The notes: generated by a model from the letters alone, not told the origin. A stretch of DNA of 6,044 nucleotides from Dehalococcoidia bacterium (GCA_028715025.1 JAQTLG010000109.1:1-6044), one strand, 5' to 3'. Shown: positions 1 to 5,874, counted from the stretch's first letter. Made by a program: numbers and translations.

Positions 1-121
1 CTCCATCCTCCCTGATACCTCCTCTTTTCCGTTTTACAGGCGGTATCAGTCCAAATTTTTCATAATAGTGCAGTGTATCTGCGGAAATGTTCAATTGTTC
101 ACTTACTTCTGCTATTGTCAT
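1..121 (-). CDS. MerR-family transcriptional regulator, N-terminal part (cut by window edge)
   Basis: Only the first 40 residues are present; the gene continues beyond position 1. They form the MerR winged helix-turn-helix: MTIAEVSEQLNISADTLHYY opens the recognition helices and is followed by EKFGLIPPVKRKRGG, the family's 'YYE..GLIPP' signature at residues 19-28. MerR proteins are dimeric cytoplasmic activators that untwist promoters with unusual -35/-10 geometry; the C-terminal effector domain that would name the signal lies outside the window. The usual Arg of 'LRYYE' is His18 here. The ATG at 119-121 is supported by a GGAGG Shine-Dalgarno about 7 nt upstream. Segment 30-37 and the operator upstream resemble the AdhR/YyaN-type aldehyde-responsive branch, which is an inference from a fragment. 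The protein probably controls its own promoter and genes to the left. Confidence 0.88.
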   Translation of the reverse strand, partial: MTIAEVSEQLNISADTLHYYEKFGLIPPVKRKRGGIREDG

Positions 122-141
122 TGTTCTACCTCCGCCAATAG

Positions 142-170
142 CTTATACCTTGAAGTTAACTCCAAGTCAA
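142..170 (-). promoter_or_regulatory. Promoter of the merR gene with embedded MerR operator
   Basis: Read leftward, the sequence shows -35 TTGACT (165-170), a 17-bp spacer and -10 TATAAG (142-147), ending about 20 bp before the merR start codon. The spacer is almost filled by the dyad at 149-166, the position MerR-family dimers occupy. A second -10 reading (TAAGCT, 19-bp spacer) would give the lengthened spacing typical of MerR-activated promoters but matches the consensus less well. Autoregulation is an inference from this placement. Confidence 0.7.
149..166. promoter_or_regulatory. MerR-type operator dyad
   Basis: CTTGAAGTTAACTCCAAG is an inverted repeat over 18 bp with one mismatched pair, centred on GTTAAC. 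It closely resembles operators known for AdhR-like MerR regulators (CTT..AGTTAACT..AAG). It lies inside the promoter of the adjacent merR gene, which makes that MerR protein its most likely ligand. Confidence 0.7.
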
Positions 171-401
171 GCCCCCTTCTAAACAGTTGTTTTCTTATCA
201 GGGAAAGCTAATATGCTTTTAAGCAGCCATTTGTTATCTTTAAAAGTCTCGAAGAGTACACGGCGGAGTATTGAAGCAGTTGCGGGAGTGCTGGAATCAG
301 CTTTTTTCTCTCAAACTGCAGTTCGCGGACTGTCCGGAATGGCCCTCCACGACATGTGATGCCGGTTACTTTCAACCTTCCGCTTTACCCCGGGCTACAG
401 C

Positions 402-1073
402 TCAATGTGGAGGTCTGATCGAGCGTTTATGCAAAATCTTTATAGTAAAAAATACTATGGCGGACAGCAGAATGACTATGGCAATCAACCATGCAATTAC
501 GATCGGATTGCTCAGCAATACCAGGGGCGGGTACTGGAAAAATTGTACCTTTAAAACCGGCAATACAAGCAGGGTCCTGGCAATTTCGACAGGTGGAAAG
601 TCCTCGACTTTACCGGTGGCCAGAACATATTTGCCCTGATTATCATTGCCGAATACTTCTACTTCGTATCGGCCTTCAGGGACCGTTGCTTCATACTCGG
701 GGCCCCATAAATAATAATCGCCGCCGTATTCTTCATAAAACTCTTTCCAATCAACGGAATCGGCGTCCAGCCTGGCAAATTCAACCCTCACGCCTGCATC
801 AACCCTGTATACAATAGCTGAATATTTACCTTGCGGATTTGAAGACGCTGGGACCAGTATATTTAAATATAGTAAGAAAGGCTTCTGTGATTCGATGATA
901 TAAGTATGGGGTGCGCCACTGAGGGTAGCATAGTATGCTTTTGAAACCTCCGGGTCGACCACTGTCACCGGATCTCCGCATACCAGCCTCGGTTGATGAG
1001 CATCGGCTGTCCAGGATTGAGAAACGGTAATAATAATTGCCATCAACAGGGCTATAACAAGTCTTTTTGGCAT
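402..1073 (-). CDS. Secreted beta-rich protein with C-terminal membrane anchor, function unknown
   Basis: I do not recognise a named family. From the ATG at 1071-1073 the product is 223 residues. Residues 1-25 are a good signal peptide (MPKRL, then a run of Ile/Leu/Ala, ending in ADA before HQP). Roughly residues 30-165 are rich in alternating hydrophobic and aromatic residues, as in an extracellular beta-sandwich, with the motif FYEEYGGDYYLWGPEYEA followed by VPEGRYEVEVFGNDNQGKYV. Residues about 190-213 form a transmembrane helix, followed by a short basic tail (KILHKRSIRPPH). The predicted topology is outside the cytoplasm with one C-terminal anchor. The frame stays open upstream to in-frame ATGs at 1092-1094 and 1125-1127 and a TTG at 1152-1154 that overlaps the preceding stop. 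None has a clear Shine-Dalgarno site, so the start was chosen for the signal peptide. It is the last gene of the leftward operon, directly behind the Gfo/Idh gene. A role in ligand or polymer binding would be a guess. Confidence 0.8.
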   Translation of the reverse strand: MPKRLVIALLMAIIITVSQSWTADAHQPRLVCGDPVTVVDPEVSKAYYATLSGAPHTYIIESQKPFLLYLNILVPASSNPQGKYSAIVYRVDAGVRVEFARLDADSVDWKEFYEEYGGDYYLWGPEYEATVPEGRYEVEVFGNDNQGKYVLATGKVEDFPPVEIARTLLVLPVLKVQFFQYPPLVLLSNPIVIAWLIAIVILLSAIVFFTIKILHKRSIRPPH

Positions 1074-1147
1074 AGCATGGTTGGCCTGCGGCATCAGGCC
1101 GGCTGCTGTGGTAGATTTATCGATCATAATACACCGGGCGGGAGACG

Positions 1148-2332
1148 CTACCAATCATGAGGCTGGCAGGTCTGAAAAGTCTCTATCTCGCTGAACAGAT
1201 TGTCGCGCGTAATCTTTATGCCATCCCTGGCGGACTTATACGATGCAAGGGTCCAGGCCATGGTGAGGTATGAGTCTTCCGGTGTGGCGCCCCAGGCGCC
1301 ATCGATATAGTTTTTCAGTGTCTTCTCATCCCGGACTTTATCGATAAAGAATTTCATTTGCCGGTAAAACATTGTATTTTTCCTGCCGTAAGGCGACAGG
1401 GCAGAAGAATAAAGATTAAGGGGTATATTGGAAAGGCGGTATATCCCGACTTTCATTCCACGTTTCTGGTAAGCATGGCCGGCTTTGAAAGCGATCTTTC
1501 CCTTTTCTCCGTATATATATCCACGCTCAAAACCGTAAGGCCATCCCGTGCGGACGATATTCTTATCATAAAGAAAGACCGCGCCATTAGAGAGTCTGAA
1601 AGTGGCCACGGCTATATCCTCATAAGGGCGCGTATCCGGATAACACCTTTTGGTTTCGCATGAAACCTGTTCGATTTCCATTCCATAGAATCGGACGATG
1701 TCGATATAGTGCGGCGCGTGATCGAAAAAATCGCCTCCCCCGGCTCTGACGTCGCTGTACCTCCAGAAACCGAACTGTCTATCAACATCGAATCCATGTT
1801 GCTTGAGTTTCCGGGCAACATTCCCCAGCCAGCCACCGGAAAGATCCGGGATGAAAAAGTACCAGAAGATACTGATCTGGAAGATTCTTCCCAGGGCATT
1901 TTCCATCAGCAATTCTCTGACCCTCTGGTGCCCCGGTTCAAAGCGCTTGCAGTGGCCCATGAGAATATAGACGTTATGTTTTTTGCCCGCCTCGATTATC
2001 GTACGGCAGTCTTCAAGAGTCGTAGCCATCGGTTTTTCACACAGGATAGGAAGACCTTTTTCGGCCGTGTCTTCAACATGACGCGCGTGAAGCCATGGGG
2101 GTGAAGATATGACAACGGCATCCAGGTCTTCACGTTCAAGCATGGCACGGTGATCTTCGTAAACACCTTTCACCCTGTACTTTTTTGCGAAGAGCTCCCG
2201 GTTGTGCGGGTCGGGATCACTGATTGCGGCAATACAGGCCCTCCCGTCCGCCTTGATGGCCGGACCATGGCCCACCCGGCAGATATTTCCTGCGCCAATC
2301 AGACCTATCTTTGTTTTTTCGCCTTGTTTCAT
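1148..2332 (-). CDS. Gfo/Idh/MocA-family NAD(P)-dependent oxidoreductase
   Basis: A 394-residue cytoplasmic dehydrogenase of the family that oxidises or reduces hydroxyl groups of sugars, inositols or sugar acids. The N-terminal Rossmann fold starts at IGLIGAGNICRVGH (9-22, the GxGxx dinucleotide loop), with the post-beta2 acidic residue in SDPDP (38-42). The family's CEKPMA stands at 98-103 (Lys100 is the conserved catalytic-site lysine), followed by MGHCKRFEP (125-133). The C-terminal alpha/beta domain carries GGGDFFDHAPHYID (198-211), matching the family's GG...D...H..D substrate/catalytic motif with Asp204 and His208. Length is typical of the longer family members. The ATG is preceded only by a weak GGGAAGAAGA site. 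It lies 35 bp behind the isomerase gene, which suggests consecutive steps on one sugar-like substrate. The specific substrate and cofactor preference cannot be told. Confidence 0.93.
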   Translation of the reverse strand: MKQGEKTKIGLIGAGNICRVGHGPAIKADGRACIAAISDPDPHNRELFAKKYRVKGVYEDHRAMLEREDLDAVVISSPPWLHARHVEDTAEKGLPILCEKPMATTLEDCRTIIEAGKKHNVYILMGHCKRFEPGHQRVRELLMENALGRIFQISIFWYFFIPDLSGGWLGNVARKLKQHGFDVDRQFGFWRYSDVRAGGGDFFDHAPHYIDIVRFYGMEIEQVSCETKRCYPDTRPYEDIAVATFRLSNGAVFLYDKNIVRTGWPYGFERGYIYGEKGKIAFKAGHAYQKRGMKVGIYRLSNIPLNLYSSALSPYGRKNTMFYRQMKFFIDKVRDEKTLKNYIDGAWGATPEDSYLTMAWTLASYKSARDGIKITRDNLFSEIETFQTCQPHDW

Positions 2333-2367
2333 TCTTCTTCCCGGAGCTTTATAGTATCTTTTTATGA

Positions 2368-3207
2368 TTATATCTGCTTCAATACGTTTTCCAGATACAC
2401 CTTCGATTCAATTGCCCATGCGTCGATATCAACCGGATGTCCCGTATGTACCTGTACGGTCAAATCGCCGGAATACCCTGTTTCTTTAAGCGCGGAAAAG
2501 AAGACCTTCCAGTTAACCGAACCGTGTCCCGGCGGAAGGTGGACGTCGCCCTGCCCGACACCATCGTTATCGTTGCAATGAACATAGATAAGGTCCTTGC
2601 CGGCCTTGCGAACGGCATCGGAAAGATTGGGATCGGTAATGTTCTGATCTGCCGTATCAATCATGACTTTGCACTTGGGAGAATTAATCTCCCTCATCAT
2701 TTGAAGCGCATCATCCAGCGTAACCATCACGCGTGATTCACACCAGGTGAGCGTATGAAGCGCCATCATGATGTTTTTTTCTTCAGCGCGCCTGACGACT
2801 TCACGCATACATTCACGGTTCCATTCCCACGCCTGTTCCCGCCGTGTTCCGTGGATCATGTGCCCGGAAATCATATTGACTATAGGGATCCCCATTTCGG
2901 CCGCCATATCAACGCAATCGATATAATATTCCACCGACTTCTTTCTGATTGCCTCCACGGAATGAGAGAAGTTGATGTGAAGCGCCAGTCCGCCTCCGTT
3001 GACCGAGAGCGCCACCGCTTCCAGACCGGATTCTTTGACTACTTTCATTACCTGTTGACGGGCCTTTTTATCATACAGGTCGGGGCCGAGATGAGGGCTG
3101 TATGCCCAGAAGTCAACGACTTTATAACCTATCCTGCCGATCCTCCTCACGGCCTCCTCCAGCGTTGTGTAGTCCAGGTATCCCATGGTACAAAATCCTA
3201 ATCGCAT
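2368..3207 (-). CDS. Sugar phosphate isomerase/epimerase-like TIM-barrel protein (AP endonuclease 2 superfamily)
   Basis: A 279-residue xylose-isomerase-like TIM barrel, the fold of IolE, hydroxypyruvate isomerase and tagatose/psicose 3-epimerases. It opens with MRLGFCTMGYLDYTTLEEAV (strand 1/helix 1), with GYKVVDFW (27-34) as the second strand. Conserved segments follow: VNMISGH (110-116), ESRVMVTLDDAL (157-168), VMIDTADQN (181-189), IYVHCNDN (207-214), the GHGSVNW loop (227-233) and GYSGDLTVQVHTG (244-256). Asp184 and His210 fit two canonical metal ligands. The Glu expected after strand 5 ('LALEPL') is His151 in MALHTL, and the Glu expected in the last strand ('LTVEV') is Gln252. Both are acids that bind metal and carry out proton transfer in characterised epimerases, so ordinary isomerase chemistry is doubtful. 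The start is well supported by GAGGAG 6 nt upstream of the ATG. It is the first gene of the leftward operon, with the Gfo/Idh gene 35 bp downstream. The substrate is unknown. Confidence 0.9.
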   Translation of the reverse strand: MRLGFCTMGYLDYTTLEEAVRRIGRIGYKVVDFWAYSPHLGPDLYDKKARQQVMKVVKESGLEAVALSVNGGGLALHINFSHSVEAIRKKSVEYYIDCVDMAAEMGIPIVNMISGHMIHGTRREQAWEWNRECMREVVRRAEEKNIMMALHTLTWCESRVMVTLDDALQMMREINSPKCKVMIDTADQNITDPNLSDAVRKAGKDLIYVHCNDNDGVGQGDVHLPPGHGSVNWKVFFSALKETGYSGDLTVQVHTGHPVDIDAWAIESKVYLENVLKQI

Positions 3208-3298
3208 AGCACTCTCCTCTGGTTTGATGTATTAATCCGGATTGCCCTCATCAGTTTCTCAATCAGGAGATTATTATCATATTGCCCCTGGGCAGCAT

Positions 3299-3326
3299 AC
3301 TATATCCTTATCTGTCCGGTTGTCAA
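3299..3326 (-). promoter_or_regulatory. Promoter of the leftward isomerase operon
   Basis: Reading leftward, a perfect -35 TTGACA (3321-3326), a 16-bp spacer and -10 TATAGT (3299-3304, five of six consensus bases). Transcription would begin near 3292, leaving a leader of about 85 nt before the isomerase ATG. The leader carries a perfect palindrome AATCCGGATT (3234-3243), and a dyad TGCCCCTGGGCA (3283-3294) lies at the predicted start point; either could be a regulator site. Confidence 0.7.
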
Positions 3327-3335
3327 TGCACCCTC

Positions 3336-3353
3336 CGGCTTCAGCTGCAGCCG
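3336..3353. promoter_or_regulatory. 18-bp near-palindrome between divergent promoters, candidate operator
   Basis: CGGCTTCAGCTGCAGCCG matches its own reverse complement at 16 of 18 positions. It lies between the -35 of the leftward promoter (3321-3326) and the -10 of the rightward promoter (3362-3367), over the place where the rightward -35 would sit. That position suits a dimeric regulator acting on one or both promoters. No regulator that would bind it is encoded intact in the window; the identity of the binder is unknown. Confidence 0.45.
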
Positions 3354-3358
3354 CGTTT

Positions 3359-3367
3359 TGTTATACT
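3359..3367 (+). promoter_or_regulatory. Extended -10 promoter of the DUF1214/DUF1254 pair
   Basis: TGTTATACT is an extended -10 element (TG, one base, TATACT). The -35 region (TTCAGC at 3340-3345 with 16-bp spacing) is poor, which is usual for extended -10 promoters or for activated ones. A start near 3374 would give a leader of 25-35 nt ending at the GGGAGG ribosome binding site, which rules out translation starts further upstream for this transcript. Confidence 0.6.
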
Positions 3368-3393
3368 GAGAGAAATTTCATTATCTATAAAAT

Positions 3394-3402
3394 GGGAGGT
3401 GA
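3394..3402 (+). promoter_or_regulatory. Strong Shine-Dalgarno with no standard start codon at the right distance
   Basis: GGGAGGTGA is close to the ideal anti-16S complement. Eight bases after GGAGG, in frame with the DUF1214 gene, comes ATA (3408-3410) and not ATG. The only nearby in-frame standard start is GTG at 3399-3401, which lies inside the site itself. An ATG at 3392-3394 opens a separate four-codon frame (Met-Gly-Gly-Asp) that stops at 3404-3406, one base before the ATA. Confidence 0.65.
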
Positions 3403-4001
3403 CTGATATAAAAACGATCTATAAAGTCCTGATAGCTGCAGTCATAGCCCTGGTTGCCGGTGCCGCCATCGGTTTTGTCACCGTTAATCCCATTGCCGAT
3501 TTGGTTACCAGTGGGAGCAATATAAAGAACGGACCCTGGTCCACCAACCTGGCCTACGGCAGCACCGGTGCAAACCCCTATGTCAAGGCCTGGGTCGCTG
3601 AAAACGGGCTTATGGCGGTGAGTGCGTCCTTAAGCATTTATTTGGACGCTTACACTGATGACAACGGGCAGCCGCTGGTCGCCAACTGCGACTACGTGAT
3701 TCAGGGCCCTGCGCCCAAGTCGGGATATTGGAACATCACTGTTTACAATGAGAACGGCTTCTTGATCGCCAATGACGAGAATCGCTATTCGTTTAGCTCC
3801 ACCGACATCCAGTTTGAGCCTGACGGCACTTTCAAAATATACCTCTCGGGGACACAGAAGCAGGGGAACTGGCTGCCGACCGGCAACGCCACAAAGCTGA
3901 ACTTGTACCTGCGCCTGCATGACTCCGGGACTGCTTACTCGACCGCCGGTGCGCTGAAGGCAGCGCAGCTGCCGAACATCGTCAAGGAGGGCTGCCAGTA
4001 A
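3399..4001 (+). CDS. Membrane-anchored DUF1214-domain protein
   Basis: About 197-200 residues, depending on the start. Counted from the ATA at 3408, the product begins (M)KTIYK followed by a hydrophobic helix (residues 7-26), giving a signal anchor. The rest is a DUF1214-type beta-rich domain exposed outside the cytoplasm: GPWSTNLAYGSTGANPYVKA (42-61) is the N-terminal signature of the short membrane form, then WNITVYNENGFLIANDENRY (108-127), FEPDGTFKIYLSG (136-148), NWLPTG (154-159) and LNLYLRLH (164-171). DUF1214 has no settled function. It is often found fused to or beside DUF1254, as here: the next gene overlaps by one base (TAATG). The coordinates use GTG at 3399, the closest standard start codon, but the ribosome binding site points to ATA at 3408. 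The frame also stays open back to a TTG at 3282, upstream of the likely promoter, encoding unlikely residues. Confidence 0.85.
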   Translation: MTDIKTIYKVLIAAVIALVAGAAIGFVTVNPIADLVTSGSNIKNGPWSTNLAYGSTGANPYVKAWVAENGLMAVSASLSIYLDAYTDDNGQPLVANCDYVIQGPAPKSGYWNITVYNENGFLIANDENRYSFSSTDIQFEPDGTFKIYLSGTQKQGNWLPTGNATKLNLYLRLHDSGTAYSTAGALKAAQLPNIVKEGCQ

Positions 4002-4534
4002 TGAAGAAGTTGATGCCCTGGATAGGATGGACGCTTCTGGCGATCATCGTTGTTGCCGCCATTGTAAATCTGATCGTTGCAGTCAACATTCCCACCGCCA
4101 TAATGGAAGCAACGATTAACAAGAAGTTCAATTATCCCAGCAACCAGTGGATTTTCGAAGCACCGGTAACAGACAATAGCACGGATGTGGTCAGGCCGGC
4201 GCCTGATGATATCTATTCTATCTGTGTTTACGACGTGAGCCAGCATCCGCTTCGCGTGACATCTATGACAACTGAATATTGGACCATCTCCGCTTTTGCC
4301 ATGAATACGGATAATTTCTTTAACCTTACCAGCTCGCAGGCGAAGACGAACCCGGTTGAAATTATATTGGTCTCCAGGGACATGACATACGAGGACCCAA
4401 CGGGAAGGGCACAGGTCGTAACAGCGCAGAGCGACAAAGGCATACTAATGATCACGATGGTTATCCCCAATCAGGATGCTTTACCCGGCATTTTGAAGAT
4501 CCAGAAGCAGACTACCGCCGAGCTGGTCGAATAG
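4001..4534 (+). CDS. Membrane-anchored DUF1254-domain protein
   Basis: A 177-residue protein with a signal anchor at the N-terminus (MKKLMPWIGW, then a hydrophobic helix to about residue 29) and a periplasmic or exoplasmic domain. VVRPAPDDIYSICVYDVSQH (63-82) corresponds to the DUF1254 motif 'RPNPDTLYS.aw.Dls'; PLRVTSM and EYWTISAF follow as beta strands, and the chain ends after a Pro-rich IPNQDALPGI segment. This is the short single-domain form, as opposed to the roughly 450-residue DUF1254-DUF1214 fusions. The ATG overlaps the preceding stop codon in TAATG and has AAGGAGG (3984-3990) 10 nt upstream inside the DUF1214 gene, so the pair is probably translationally coupled and made in similar amounts. 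The biochemical role is unknown; the close pairing argues for a two-subunit complex at the membrane. Confidence 0.85.
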   Translation: MKKLMPWIGWTLLAIIVVAAIVNLIVAVNIPTAIMEATINKKFNYPSNQWIFEAPVTDNSTDVVRPAPDDIYSICVYDVSQHPLRVTSMTTEYWTISAFAMNTDNFFNLTSSQAKTNPVEIILVSRDMTYEDPTGRAQVVTAQSDKGILMITMVIPNQDALPGILKIQKQTTAELVE

Positions 4535-4536
4535 AA

Positions 4537-5715
4537 TCAATAGGCCGTATAATCGGGCGTTATCTCATCGATTTTGACGGGCCGGTTTTCCTGCGCCGAA
4601 CGGATGGCTGCCAGTGTACAAGTTACAGCGTGCATGCCGGTCTCGCCTCCATAGCGGGGCTCGCTATCGTTCAGGATGCACTCGATTAAGTGATTTACAT
4701 GGTTCATGTGCCCCTGCGGATAGTAGTTGATGTCCGACTCCCATACGGCATCGCTGCCTTCATCGATGCACAGCCCCATGGTCTCCTTTCCCTCCCGGTG
4801 CAGTAAAAGGTGCTGCTGTTTGCCGTCCCACAGCAGGTTGCTGCCTCCCTCGCCCAGCACTTCGATGGCGCCACGCTCGCCCAGGATAAGGCTGCTGAAG
4901 CCCGTCATCTGGTCGTATTTCCCGTTGAGCTTCTCGGCACGCGCCCACAGGCCCTGCAGGTCGGTATCCTCGTATTTCCAGGTTATGATGGGGATATCTA
5001 TATCCGGAATGCCGTAAACCTGGTAATCGAGGGGATGTTTATCGGGCATACACTTCGTCGTAGCTGTAACCGCATATATCTCATGTATGGGTATATCCTG
5101 CATGAAGTACTCCGCGGCGGAGAATAAGTGCACCGCATGGTCGAAAATCCAGGCATACTGTCCGCCGCAGGATTTCACGGGGTCCACCCGCCACTCGGGG
5201 TCCTTGCTGCTGGGCTCCAGCCTGATCCCCTTCCTCAGTACCCAGTTCCCGAAGCGCTGCCGTACCTGCAGCGGGCGGCCTATCTCCCCCGAGTCGATCA
5301 GCTCGCGGGCTTTGACGTGCGAGGTGAGAAATACATAGGTCTCGCCTACCAGCAGCTTTACGCCCGCGTCGCGCACAGCCCGGCAGGCCTTGATCCCGTC
5401 TGAAACGCTGCTGCAGAACGGCTTTTCACAGTGTATGTGCTTGCCCGCAGCTGCGGCCTGCTGCGTCATAATACCGTGCAGGTAGGTGGGTGTGCACAGG
5501 TCTATGATGTCGATGTCGCTATTGAGTAAATCTTCAAAGGATAAAATCTGCACGTCGAGTTTGTATTCATCCACATATTGACGGGCGCGGCGCGGGTCCG
5601 CATCGCTCACCGCCACCAGCTTTACATCCGGATGAAAAATATAGCCTGCCAGATGTGCCCTGCCCGCCAGGCCCAACCCGACGATGCCGGCCTTTAATAT
5701 GCGTTTTCCAGCCAT
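4537..5715 (-). CDS. Second Gfo/Idh/MocA-family NAD(P)-dependent oxidoreductase
   Basis: A 392-residue cytoplasmic dehydrogenase. The Rossmann loop is GIVGLGLAGRAHL (10-22), the acidic residue after strand 2 is in SDADP (37-41), CTPTYLH (74-80) precedes the cofactor site, and HCEKPF (95-100, Lys98) is the family signature. In the C-terminal domain GGQYAWIFDHAVHLF (184-198) holds Asp192 and His196, the expected catalytic pair. The protein differs from the oxidoreductase at 1148-2332 along most of its length, including the motif regions, so it is not a recent duplicate and probably acts on another substrate or position. It stands alone on its transcript. The ATG at 5713-5715 has no strong Shine-Dalgarno. 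Its stop lies 2 bp from that of the convergent DUF1254 gene. The substrate cannot be assigned. Confidence 0.93.
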   Translation of the reverse strand: MAGKRILKAGIVGLGLAGRAHLAGYIFHPDVKLVAVSDADPRRARQYVDEYKLDVQILSFEDLLNSDIDIIDLCTPTYLHGIMTQQAAAAGKHIHCEKPFCSSVSDGIKACRAVRDAGVKLLVGETYVFLTSHVKARELIDSGEIGRPLQVRQRFGNWVLRKGIRLEPSSKDPEWRVDPVKSCGGQYAWIFDHAVHLFSAAEYFMQDIPIHEIYAVTATTKCMPDKHPLDYQVYGIPDIDIPIITWKYEDTDLQGLWARAEKLNGKYDQMTGFSSLILGERGAIEVLGEGGSNLLWDGKQQHLLLHREGKETMGLCIDEGSDAVWESDINYYPQGHMNHVNHLIECILNDSEPRYGGETGMHAVTCTLAAIRSAQENRPVKIDEITPDYTAY

Positions 5716-5746
5716 TTACACCGTCACTTCGAACCGGATGATTTAT

Positions 5747-5752
5747 ATTATA
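5747..5752 (-). promoter_or_regulatory. -10 element upstream of the second Gfo/Idh gene
   Basis: A perfect TATAAT read leftward, 31 bp from the ATG. The -35 side is weak: TTGTAT stands only 15 bp upstream. Transcription would start near 5740 with a leader of about 25 nt. Confidence 0.45.
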
Positions 5753-5868
5753 TGAAAGCATGAACAAATACAATCAGCGTTCCACCCCTTTCACATTAGC
5801 GAGCAATTTATTTATAATCAATGCAGGGCGTTCCGGTTTGATCGGCGTGATTTTGGCCGTTGATTTAA

Positions 5869-5874
5869 TATAAA
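5869..5874 (+). promoter_or_regulatory. Possible -10 element of the lipoprotein gene
   Basis: TATAAA lies 27 bp before the lipoprotein ATG, with no good -35 at 16-18 bp. A second pair, TTGATT with TATAAA at 5883-5888, has ideal 17-bp spacing, but its transcript would start after the ribosome binding site, so it is less plausible. Confidence 0.3.

Larger units (their letters stand above)
122..401. other. Intergenic region with no convincing gene
   Basis: The left part holds the merR leader, promoter and operator. The rest, downstream of the leftward three-gene operon, has no open frame with a ribosome binding site or a recognisable protein. Small dyads occur: TGCTTTTAAGCA (214-225), AACTGCAGTT (314-323) and CGGACTGTCCG (326-336). 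Their loops are too short for RNA hairpins. No clear leftward intrinsic terminator follows the stop codon at 402. Confidence 0.5.

Noticed and set aside
290..307. Possible rightward terminator GCTG-gaat-CAGC followed by six T
   Set aside because: The stem has only four base pairs and no rightward gene lies upstream that it could terminate.
271..639. Open frame of 122 codons on the plus strand
   Set aside because: Most of it lies antisense to the secreted-protein gene at 402-1073; it has no ribosome binding site and its protein is low-quality sequence with no recognisable fold.
1709..2104. Open frame of 131 codons on the plus strand
   Set aside because: It is antisense to the first Gfo/Idh gene, whose family motifs are unmistakable; no ribosome binding site or domain supports it.
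2755..3201. Open frame of 148 codons on the plus strand
   Set aside because: It mirrors the isomerase gene on the other strand and encodes a His/Phe-rich product typical of antisense frames.
3282..3398. Upstream extension of the DUF1214 gene to a TTG start
   Set aside because: It would begin before the predicted promoter, overlaps the leftward promoter, and the added 39 residues do not look like the family or a signal sequence.
5777..5834. Direct repeat GCGTTCC at 5777-5783 and 5828-5834
   Set aside because: Seven bases repeated once at 51 bp is expected by chance and has no symmetry or link to a promoter element.
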